A stretch of 5,219 nt of DNA from DATKLX01 sp035542155 (lineage in GTDB: Bacteria; Chloroflexota; Anaerolineae; Anaerolineales; Anaerolineaceae), in the NCBI GenBank assembly GCA_035542155.1, contig DATKLX010000213.1, positions 1-5,219 on the forward strand. The letters run 5' to 3'. The notes under the pieces were generated by a model. The model saw only the letters and a list, made by a program, of their open reading frames with translations, made no database searches and had not been told where the DNA came from. Shown piece after piece: positions 1-5,156 of the stretch; positions within the stretch are counted from its first letter, which is position 1, and the number at the start of each line of letters is the position of its first letter. Both the position numbers and the translations under genes were made by a program.

Positions 1-1205
1 GCAGCCGGGGGTTCGCGGCCGGGTTACGCGAGGCGTTGCCAGAAGCAGAGGTGATCCTCTCGATCAACGCCCAATCTCGGGCTGCCACCGCGTACCAGCT
101 CACCCGGGATGCTTTATCGGTCCACCCGGAGATCAACCTGATTTTCGCGATCAACGACTCGACCGCCTGGGGGGCGATGAATGCCTGCCGCGACCTGCGC
201 ATCGATCCGGCAAACCTCATCGTGCTCCCCTTTGGCCTGGAAGGAGACACGCTGAAAAACGCGTTGATGGAGGGCAGCTACTGCAAAGCCGGCCTGGCGC
301 AGTTCCCCGAAATCGTCGGAACGGCCTGTATGCAGGCGGCGATCGCGGCCTACCAAAACCGGCCCCTGCCGGCTCACCTGGTCACCCCACATGGGCTGCT
401 GACCGCGGAAACCCTGCCTGAATACTATACCTGCCAGGAAGGTCACTGGTTGCTGCGCGCGGAAGCTGTCCGGGATCGTCTTTCCACCCCTTCGGGCATC
501 GATCTGCAGGCCGAGAAGCCCTTTCCGCGGCGGATCGGGTTTATCGTCCCTTTCAGCGAGCACGAATGGTACAAGAGCCTGATCGTCGCGATGCAGAGCT
601 ACGCCAGCCAGTTGAAGATCGACTTTGAGGTGATCGATGCCGACCAGAACCTGCGGGATGAGGTCGACATCCGCCGGCGCCTGATCGCCCGGGCAGCCGC
701 GAGAGAAATCCAGGCCGGCGAGGTGGTCCTGATGGACGACGGCCCGATTGCCTGCTATCTGGCAGAGGAGCTGCTCGAGCGCAAGGACATCACCGTGATC
801 ACCAATTCGCTGGGCATCCTGGATATCCTCCGCCGGAACACGAACATCAGCCTGATCGTCACCGGGGGGGCTTACCGGCATAGCAGCCAGGTGCTGGTGG
901 GCCCGACCGCCGAAGGCGCCCTGCGCGAGCTGCGCGCCGATAAGCTGTTCCTGATGGTCTCGGGGATTTCGCAGAGCTTTGGGCTCTCGCACACCAATAT
1001 CTCCGAGGTAACGATGAAGCAGGCGATGATCCACTCTGCGCGCGAGGTGATCCTGCTGGCGGACCACACGCTCTTCGGGCAAGAATCGGTCGTCCAGGTG
1101 GCGCCGTTGACGGTGGTTAACCGGCTGATCACGGATGACGCCCTGCCCGCCAGCCTGCGCCTCGATTTGACCAAGCTGGGGTTCCAGATTGTATTGGCGA
1201 ATTAA
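1..1205 (+). CDS. Transcriptional regulator with periplasmic-binding fold fused to DeoR C-terminal sensor domain (5' truncated)
   Basis: The reading frame is open from the left edge (first complete codon at position 3), so the true start and any DNA-binding helix-turn-helix lie outside the window; the TTG at 36 is probably internal. Positions about 3-435 read as the second half of a LacI/RbsB-type sugar-binding fold: an AINDSTAWGAMNA segment at 150-188, then a VTPHGLL...LPEYY ending. A short linker follows. Positions about 534-665 (IGFIVPFSEHEWYKSLIVAM...) look like the first strand-helix-strand of another binding-protein lobe. Positions about 666-1199 are a DeoR sensor domain, recognised by ITVITNSLGI, LIVTGGAYRHSSQVLVGP, VTMKQAMI and VILLADHTLFG. 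DeoR sensor domains are related to ribose-5-phosphate isomerase and bind phosphorylated sugars in the cytoplasm. The usual D-x-G-T-T loop reads DDGPI here, so ligand use may differ. It is convergent with the lipoprotein gene. Regulation of sugar uptake or catabolism is inferred; the target is unknown. Confidence 0.85.
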   Translation, partial: SRGFAAGLREALPEAEVILSINAQSRAATAYQLTRDALSVHPEINLIFAINDSTAWGAMNACRDLRIDPANLIVLPFGLEGDTLKNALMEGSYCKAGLAQFPEIVGTACMQAAIAAYQNRPLPAHLVTPHGLLTAETLPEYYTCQEGHWLLRAEAVRDRLSTPSGIDLQAEKPFPRRIGFIVPFSEHEWYKSLIVAMQSYASQLKIDFEVIDADQNLRDEVDIRRRLIARAAAREIQAGEVVLMDDGPIACYLAEELLERKDITVITNSLGILDILRRNTNISLIVTGGAYRHSSQVLVGPTAEGALRELRADKLFLMVSGISQSFGLSHTNISEVTMKQAMIHSAREVILLADHTLFGQESVVQVAPLTVVNRLITDDALPASLRLDLTKLGFQIVLAN

Positions 1206-1225
1206 ATACGAGATCCGAGAACTGT

Positions 1226-1278
1226 AAAAAAAGTTAACTGGTTACATGGTTGCGGTGGCCCTGGTTCGCGACTAACCG
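1226..1278 (-). terminator. Possible weak terminator of the lipoprotein gene
   Basis: Read on the minus strand, the lipoprotein stop codon is followed by a short possible stem, GGTTA (1273-1277) with TAACC (1240-1244), and then a run of seven T (1226-1232). The stem is only 5 bp with a long loop, and 7 nt separate it from the T run, so this is a poor intrinsic terminator. No T run follows the regulator gene on the plus strand. Rho-dependent or read-through ends are equally possible. Confidence 0.25.
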
Positions 1279-2036
1279 CTTGACGCGCGGGTTTGGAGCA
1301 TCTTGATCAGCGGGTCGAGGAAGAGGTTGTTGAAGCCGAAGCCGCCGCGAAGACCGCCCGCACCGGGCGTGCCATTCCGCGGAGTGCGCGTCCCCGGGGT
1401 ACCGTTGCGGCCGAAACCGTTAGGGACCTGGGTGCCCTCGGCGACCTGGGTAGCACGCTGCGGAGAGAAATCGCCCGGCATCTGGGTGCCCTCCGCGATT
1501 GCGGTGGCGCGTTGTTCAGCCGAGAGCCCGCCACCGGCGAAGTTGCCGGCGTTGGGGGTAATCTCCAGAACAGTCATCAAATCCCTGAGCTCCGCCCCGG
1601 TGATGGACATATCCTGCAAAGCCTTTAACTGTTGGGGAGTCAGGGTCTTTTCGATCTCCTGGTAGAGCGACTGGAGCTGCTCGGCGCGCGAGGAGGCGTC
1701 TGGCTTCGGCGTCGCGGCGGGGTTGAAGGCTGTTTCCTCGCTCTTGACCTTTTCCCAGAGGGGGAGCATCTGTTTGGCCTCGGCGGGGGTCACTGAGAGG
1801 CTGGTACCTTCCAATTTCAGCAGGCCGACTGCCAGCTTGGATTCCAGCGGCGTGTCGGCGGTGATGCCCACCCCGCCAAAACCGTTCCGTCCCTGCCCCG
1901 GGGTGCCCTGTCCCGCCGAGGGATTTTGATTGTCACTCGCCTGGGCCGCCTGAGGCGCGCCGGTGCAGGCGGTTAAAACGAGCGCGACGAAGATCAGCAT
2001 GGCGCTCATTTTTTGCCAATTGGCTCGATTCAGCAT
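1272..2036 (-). CDS. Secreted repeat-containing lipoprotein of unknown function
   Basis: The 254-residue product begins with a lipoprotein signal peptide: Arg4 and Lys9, a hydrophobic run 13-22, and lipobox LTAC with Cys24 as the lipidation site, so it should be exported and membrane-anchored. A G/Q/N/P-rich linker (about 25-60) precedes a helical domain (about 62-163) that contains SVTPAEAKQMLPLW and LTPQQLKAL. The latter recalls the LTxxQ motif of CpxP/Spy-type envelope proteins, but that is only a short-motif resemblance. Residues 176-211 are two 18-residue repeats (RAT..AEGTQ.P), followed by two RNGTPG units and a short C-terminal helix with LDPLIKMLQ. The ATG at 2036 is chosen because it gives the complete signal peptide; an AGAAGGA ribosome binding site (2049-2055) lies 12 nt upstream. 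It is divergent from the DoxX gene. The function is not recognised; this may be a Chloroflexota family. Confidence 0.85.
   Translation of the reverse strand: MLNRANWQKMSAMLIFVALVLTACTGAPQAAQASDNQNPSAGQGTPGQGRNGFGGVGITADTPLESKLAVGLLKLEGTSLSVTPAEAKQMLPLWEKVKSEETAFNPAATPKPDASSRAEQLQSLYQEIEKTLTPQQLKALQDMSITGAELRDLMTVLEITPNAGNFAGGGLSAEQRATAIAEGTQMPGDFSPQRATQVAEGTQVPNGFGRNGTPGTRTPRNGTPGAGGLRGGFGFNNLFLDPLIKMLQTRASSG
1404..1511 (-). repeat. Two tandem 54-bp (18-codon) repeats inside the lipoprotein gene
   Basis: The units encode residues 176-193 and 194-211 of the lipoprotein, both with the pattern RAT-x-[IV]-AEGTQ-[MV]-P. At DNA level the 12-mer ctgggtgccctc recurs exactly 54 bp apart (1428-1439 and 1482-1493 on the plus strand). 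The second half of each unit has diverged, so this is an old or selected duplication and not a recent slippage product. Confidence 0.8.
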
Positions 2037-2084
2037 AATTTCTTCAGGTCCTTCTTTCTATCATTCAAGGTAAAAACAAAATCA

Positions 2085-2118
2085 AGTATATTCCACGAAA
2101 ATGAAAGGAAAATGAAAG
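2085..2118 (-). promoter_or_regulatory. Lipoprotein promoter with Pho-box-like tandem operator
   Basis: The 11-mer GAAAATGAAAG occurs twice in tandem on the plus strand (2097-2107 and 2108-2118). Read in the direction of the lipoprotein gene this gives CTTTCAT-TTTC-CTTTCAT-TTTC. A -10 element TATACT (2085-2090) lies 10 nt past the second CTTTCAT. There is no TTGACA-like -35; that position falls inside the repeat. Direct 7-mers on an 11-bp period, 10 nt from the -10, is the known geometry of PhoB/OmpR-family activator sites (E. coli Pho box half-site CTGTCAT, one mismatch here). The expected transcript start is near 2078, leaving a leader of about 42 nt. The regulator is not encoded in the window: the response regulator present is LuxR-type, not OmpR-type. 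Confidence 0.5.
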
Positions 2119-2122
2119 AAAG

Positions 2123-2159
2123 GGGACAGGTGTCCCTGGGAAATTGGGACACCTGTCCC
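2123..2159. repeat. Nested perfect inverted repeat (REP-like palindrome)
   Basis: GGGACAGGTGTCCC (2123-2136) and its exact reverse complement GGGACACCTGTCCC (2146-2159) are separated by 9 nt (tgggaaatt). Each arm is itself an inverted repeat (GGGACA, 2 nt, TGTCCC), and TCCCTGGGA (2133-2141) spans the inner edge of the left arm. The element could form one 14-bp hairpin or two small ones. It lies in the divergent promoter gap, directly upstream of the tandem operator. It has no T run beside it, so a terminator is unlikely. GGGACA/TGTCCC palindromes of this type recur as dispersed REP-like elements in many bacterial genomes; that assignment is from memory and cannot be counted here. Confidence 0.75.
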
Positions 2160-2162
2160 TGT

Positions 2163-2218
2163 GATTCCGGCCGAGAATCCGGTATCCTATTATCGTAAAT
2201 ACGGATCTTAATAATCCG
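2163..2218 (+). promoter_or_regulatory. Candidate promoter/operator region of the DoxX gene
   Basis: TATTAT (2188-2193) is the best -10 candidate for the plus-strand gene; the hexamer 17 nt upstream (TTCCGG, 2165-2170) is a poor -35. Two short inverted repeats with 7-nt centres flank it: GATTC/GAATC (2163-2167, 2175-2179) and CGGAT/ATCCG (2202-2206, 2214-2218). GATTCCGG and GAATCCGG (2163 and 2175) also form a 12-bp-spaced direct repeat. These could be operator half-sites, but each arm is short enough to arise by chance. Confidence 0.3.
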
Positions 2219-2264
2219 ATTTGAGGAACCCGAAAAACCTACCCTATCCTGAAGGAGAATTTCC

Positions 2265-2870
2265 ATGGCTTCGTTATTCGCTCGCAACGAGAATGTCGTT
2301 TCCAACCCGCCGCTGGCAAAGTGGCTGTTCGAGAGCAAAGTCGCCGCTTTGCTGTGGCTGCCCCTGCGGATCTGGTTGGGCCTGCAATGGATCATGGCTG
2401 CCGAGCACAAGATCACTGATCCGGCCTGGGTGCAGACCGGCCTGGCCCTCAAGGGCTTCTGGCTGAGCGCGGTGAAAATCCCCGCTGCCCCTGCCAAGCC
2501 CGCGATTACCTTCGACTGGTACCGCTCCTTCCTGCAGATGATGATCGACGGCCAGGTTTACACCTGGTTTGCCAAGCTCGTCGCTTATGGTGAGCTTCTG
2601 GTTGGAATTGCATTGATTGTGGGCGCGTTCGTGGGTATCGCGGCCTTCTTCGGCGCACTGATGAACTGGAACTTCATGATGGCCGGCTCCGCCAGCACGA
2701 ACCCGATGCTCTTCATTATTGCCGTGGGCCTCATCCTGGCCTGGAAAATTGCCGGCTATATTGGTGCAGACTACTTCCTCCTCCGCTGGATCGGTACCCC
2801 CTGGGACACGGCCTCCAAGAAGAAAACGCAGCAAGCCGTTCCCGTCAAACAACCTGCCGGCGCCGACTGA
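2265..2870 (+). CDS. DoxX-family integral membrane protein
   Basis: This 201-residue protein has about four predicted transmembrane helices (roughly 26-46, 101-121, 124-140 and 146-166). The N-terminal block LRIWLGLQWI, then DPAWVQTGLALKGFW (52-66), then a GELLVGIALIVGAF helix and the NPMLF segment match the DoxX family as I know it. The C-terminus is a Lys-rich polar tail (185-201), presumably cytoplasmic. Family members include DoxD, the small subunit of archaeal thiosulfate:quinone oxidoreductase, and mycobacterial DoxX in a membrane redox complex. No partner (DoxA, SodA or SseA type) is adjacent, so a redox or sulfur-stress role is only a possibility. The ATG at 2265 has a strong AAGGAG site (2252-2257) with 7-nt spacing. 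The gene is monocistronic by position, closed by the hairpin at 2900-2934. Confidence 0.85.
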   Translation: MASLFARNENVVSNPPLAKWLFESKVAALLWLPLRIWLGLQWIMAAEHKITDPAWVQTGLALKGFWLSAVKIPAAPAKPAITFDWYRSFLQMMIDGQVYTWFAKLVAYGELLVGIALIVGAFVGIAAFFGALMNWNFMMAGSASTNPMLFIIAVGLILAWKIAGYIGADYFLLRWIGTPWDTASKKKTQQAVPVKQPAGAD

Positions 2871-2893
2871 CCACCCTATCCCGCCCCTTTCAT

Positions 2894-2948
2894 GAAAGAG
2901 GAACCACCCCGGTGCGCCACTTCGGGGTGGTTCCGGTTTTACTCTTTC
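2894..2948. terminator. Strong hairpin, probably a bidirectional terminator
   Basis: GGAACCACCCCG (2900-2911) pairs perfectly over 12 bp with CGGGGTGGTTCC (2923-2934) around an 11-nt loop. Outer arms GAAAGAG (2894-2900) and CTCTTTC (2942-2948) are also complementary, though separated from the main stem by unpaired bases on the right side. It sits between the end of the DoxX gene and the end of the response-regulator gene, whose TAA (2939-2941) is 4 bases from the stem. The T runs are short (GGTTTTA on plus, TCTTTC on minus), so termination efficiency is uncertain, but position and symmetry fit a shared terminator for convergent genes. Confidence 0.75.
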
Positions 2949-3601
2949 CTGACATGGTCGAAGATGTGATGCTCGACGGCGTAAGTGGCCAGCTCGACCC
3001 GGTTGCTCAGGTCGAGCTTTTCCAGGATTGCGCTGACGTGGTTGCGCACCGTCTTTTCACTCAAGGAGAGGGCCCGGGCAATCTCGGCGTTGGTCTTACC
3101 GCGGGTCAGCTCGGCCAGGATGTTCATCTCCCCTTCGGACAGGTCGTGAAAGGCGTTCTCTTCGGCGCGGCGGCCTTGCTCGCGGACCTGGGCAAGCAGG
3201 CGCATGGTCACCGTCGGGTCGAGGGCCGATTTCCCTTGGACGGCGGCGCTGATCGCACGGAGCAGCTCAGCGTTATCCGCCTCTTTCAAAACATAACCGA
3301 CCGCGCCGGCCTGGATGGCGTGCATGACCAGCTCGTCGTCGGCGAAGGAAGTCAGAATCACCACCTTCGTGTGGGGAAAGCGCGCGCAAATCTGGCGGGT
3401 GGCCTCGATGCCGCCCTCGCCGGGCATGCGGATATCCATCAGGACCACATCCGGCTGGAGGCGCTCCACGCCGCGCACCGCGTCGGGCGCGTTGCCGGCC
3501 TCGCCGACCACTTCCATATCGCCCTGGTCGTTGACCAGGGTGATCAATCCCAGGCGCACCAGCGCGTGATCGTCGACGATCATGACCCGGATTTTGCTCA
3601 T
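2939..3601 (-). CDS. NarL/FixJ-family two-component response regulator (LuxR-type DNA binding)
   Basis: The 220-residue protein has a receiver domain (about 4-120) with acidic pair Asp10-Asp11, phospho-acceptor Asp56 (in VVLMDIRMPG), Thr84 and Lys106, so all catalytic and switch residues are present. A linker (about 121-152) leads to a LuxR/GerE helix-turn-helix (about 153-210) with the recognition region NAEIARALSLSEKTVRNHVSAILEKL. The length is typical of the family. It should be phosphorylated by the kinase encoded just upstream, then dimerise and bind promoters. It begins 7 nt after the kinase stop; its GAAGGA site (3613-3618) lies inside the kinase's last codons, 11 nt from the ATG, which implies co-transcription and perhaps translational coupling. 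Its targets cannot be read from the window. Confidence 0.95.
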   Translation of the reverse strand: MSKIRVMIVDDHALVRLGLITLVNDQGDMEVVGEAGNAPDAVRGVERLQPDVVLMDIRMPGEGGIEATRQICARFPHTKVVILTSFADDELVMHAIQAGAVGYVLKEADNAELLRAISAAVQGKSALDPTVTMRLLAQVREQGRRAEENAFHDLSEGEMNILAELTRGKTNAEIARALSLSEKTVRNHVSAILEKLDLSNRVELATYAVEHHIFDHVRKE

Positions 3602-3608
3602 CTTCTAC

Positions 3609-5006
3609 TTATTCCTTCAACGGCACCTCGACGGTGACCAGGGTGCCCTTATTGTTTTTGCTGCTCACATCCAGGCTCCCGCCCAGCAGGCGGGCTCGCT
3701 CGCGCATATTGCGCAGGCCATACCCTTCGATGCGCTCCGAATCCAGGCCCACCCCATCGTCCTGGATGCTGATCTTGAGGCATTCTTCGTTCTGCGCGGC
3801 GCGGATCTGCACCCGCCTGGCCTGGGCGTGGCGGACAATATTCGACAGGCTCTCATTGACGATGGCGAGAATGTGGTCGGTCTGGGTGTGCGAGAGCCGT
3901 TCCTCTTCGGACAAATCCAGCTCCAGCGACAGGTCGACCAGCGAGCGGAACTGCGAATCCTGGGTCATCCGGCGCAGAGATTCGGCCAGGGTTTCCGTCG
4001 AGGGCGGGCTGCGCAGCTCGACCATACTGCGGCGCAGGTCGTGGATCACGTCGTTGAGGGCGAGCACGGCTTTTTCCAGGCGGTTGGCGACCGGGCTCTC
4101 CGGCTCAACCAGCTTGCGCGCCGAATCGATCAGCAGGCCGACCGTGTAGGCGCTCTGGATGGTGCTGTCGTGGAGCTCGCGACCGATCCGCTCGCGCTCC
4201 GCCGCCAGGATCTGCTGCTGTTCCATGCCCTCGATGCGCCGCTCTATCTCCACCTGGAAGATCTCGAGGGCGCGGATCACGGTTACCACGAGGACCAGCC
4301 CGACCACGGAGAGCAAGATCAGCGGTGGGAAACCCAGAGCCTGTTCGAAGGTAGAGCTGTTCACGATGTTGGCGGGGAAGAAGAGCAGCGGCGGGGGTGT
4401 CAGCGCAACCAGTACAGCGTAAAATGCCAGGGCCAGCCCGGCGGCGCGCAGCATGGTTACGATGTGCGGGGCGTTGAGGGGGACGATATCCCGGTGGGTC
4501 TGCTCACGTAGGGCGTAGGCGGCCAGGAGGCCTGCCGGAAACCCGATAATGTAGCGCGCCAGGGTTTCGGCGGTATTATGCCAGGACTCCAGGTCGCCGA
4601 GGATGGGGCCGAGGAAGAAAAAGATGAAGACCGCGCAGAAGGCATACACGCCCAGGCCGATCCAGCGCGCCCAGCGGCGGCGCTCGGGCGAGCGGAGCAG
4701 CGCCGCGCCAAACTGGTACAGGCAGAGGTAGGAGGCGCTGAGGAAGAGCAGGTGAGCCTTGTGTAAATTCGCGATCCCGACCGGGCTCAGATAGGCTTCC
4801 TGGACCGGGGAGAAGACCTCGCCCCATTCGTAGAGGCTGTTGAGGATGCCGAAGGCCGCCAGCCAGGCCAGGCTGCGGGCCAGCTCCAGCCGCGACGAGC
4901 TGCGCGACTGCAGAGCGATCGCGAGCCCCATTACAAAGAACGACAATCCATAGGCAAAGTGGATGATCGGTTGATTGAGATCAAAGAACTGGCGAAGGGT
5001 GTACAT
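3609..5006 (-). CDS. Membrane sensor histidine kinase, HisKA_3 (NarX/DesK-like) type
   Basis: The 465-residue protein starts with about seven hydrophobic helices (approximately 13-32, 44-60, 83-104, 113-135, 149-166, 187-204 and 226-244) with only short loops, so it probably senses a membrane or intramembrane signal. A coiled linker (245-270) leads to the HisKA_3 dimerisation domain with phospho-acceptor His279 in RERIGRELHDSTIQ. The ATPase domain has the N box with Asn384 (NESLSNIVRHA), G1 box DDGVGL (416-421) and G2 box GYGLRNMRER (428-437), so it should be active. The ATG at 5006 is the only sensible start: an in-frame stop lies at 5025-5027, and later starts would cut the first helix. The ribosome site is weak (AAAGAG, 14 nt upstream). 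It forms an operon with the downstream response regulator. The signal is unknown. Confidence 0.95.
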   Translation of the reverse strand: MYTLRQFFDLNQPIIHFAYGLSFFVMGLAIALQSRSSSRLELARSLAWLAAFGILNSLYEWGEVFSPVQEAYLSPVGIANLHKAHLLFLSASYLCLYQFGAALLRSPERRRWARWIGLGVYAFCAVFIFFFLGPILGDLESWHNTAETLARYIIGFPAGLLAAYALREQTHRDIVPLNAPHIVTMLRAAGLALAFYAVLVALTPPPLLFFPANIVNSSTFEQALGFPPLILLSVVGLVLVVTVIRALEIFQVEIERRIEGMEQQQILAAERERIGRELHDSTIQSAYTVGLLIDSARKLVEPESPVANRLEKAVLALNDVIHDLRRSMVELRSPPSTETLAESLRRMTQDSQFRSLVDLSLELDLSEEERLSHTQTDHILAIVNESLSNIVRHAQARRVQIRAAQNEECLKISIQDDGVGLDSERIEGYGLRNMRERARLLGGSLDVSSKNNKGTLVTVEVPLKE

Positions 5007-5027
5007 TGTGAAAATGTGTTCTCTTTA

Positions 5028-5065
5028 AGTATACAATTGTAGCATTTTCCAATCCCATTCACCAA
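5028..5065 (-). promoter_or_regulatory. Candidate promoter of the kinase/regulator operon
   Basis: On the minus strand, TTGGTG (5060-5065) and TACAAT (5036-5041) are separated by 18 nt, an acceptable sigma-70-like pair. An alternative -10, TATACT (5028-5033), is identical to that of the lipoprotein gene but has no good -35. Either would give a leader of only about 15-25 nt before the kinase ATG, which fits the weak ribosome binding site. Confidence 0.35.
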
Positions 5066-5101
5066 TTCCACTGTTGGCGGGTGTTTGTCCCAAGATTGGT
5101 A

Positions 5102-5122
5102 GGCGAATTTAGCAAAATCGCC
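5102..5122. promoter_or_regulatory. 21-bp imperfect palindrome upstream of the kinase gene
   Basis: GGCGA (5102-5106) and TCGCC (5118-5122) are exact complements, and inside them TTT (5108-5110) faces AAA (5114-5116) around the centre AGC; only the A/A pair at 5107/5117 and the centre break symmetry. It lies about 95 bp upstream of the kinase start and 35 bp downstream of a possible upstream gene. It could be a dimeric operator or the stem of a terminator, although no T run follows on either strand. Confidence 0.3.
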
Positions 5123-5156
5123 CAGGCAGTTTTCTCCCTTGAAAGAGGATGCTCAG

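Noticed and set aside
114..1082. Long minus-strand open frame (322 codons) opposite the DeoR-type regulator
   Set aside because: The translation is rich in Arg, Gln, Asp and His without domain motifs, while the opposite strand encodes a clear DeoR sensor domain. It is an artefact of high GC third positions.
1272..2036. Calling the lipoprotein CpxP or Spy because of LTPQQ
   Set aside because: One LTxxQ-like motif is insufficient; the protein has a lipobox and repeats not found in those soluble periplasmic chaperones.
2085..2118. The response regulator at 2939-3601 as the protein binding the tandem 11-bp operator
   Set aside because: NarL/FixJ-type regulators usually bind inverted or short heptamer sites; the 11-bp direct-repeat geometry fits OmpR/PhoB-type regulators, which are not encoded here.
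2123..2159. The inverted repeat as a riboswitch, CRISPR repeat or intrinsic terminator
   Set aside because: There is a single pair of arms with no spacer array, no conserved riboswitch core and no T run, and it lies upstream of both divergent genes instead of at a transcript end.
2030..2497. Minus-strand open frame crossing the divergent promoter and the start of the DoxX gene
   Set aside because: It reads through the palindrome, the operator and antisense DoxX sequence, and the lipoprotein start at 2036 has its own signal peptide and ribosome site.
2265..2870. Naming the membrane protein doxD or a thiosulfate:quinone oxidoreductase subunit
   Set aside because: No DoxA-like partner or sulfur-oxidation gene is next to it, and the DoxX family is broad; only the family name is supported.
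2912..3637. Plus-strand open frame of 241 codons opposite the response regulator
   Set aside because: The minus strand carries an intact receiver and LuxR helix-turn-helix with all key residues; the plus frame has no motif and no ribosome binding site.
3582..4511. Plus-strand open frame of 309 codons opposite the histidine kinase
   Set aside because: It overlaps the His box and ATPase boxes of the kinase in antisense and has a low-complexity His/Asp/Gln composition typical of shadow frames.
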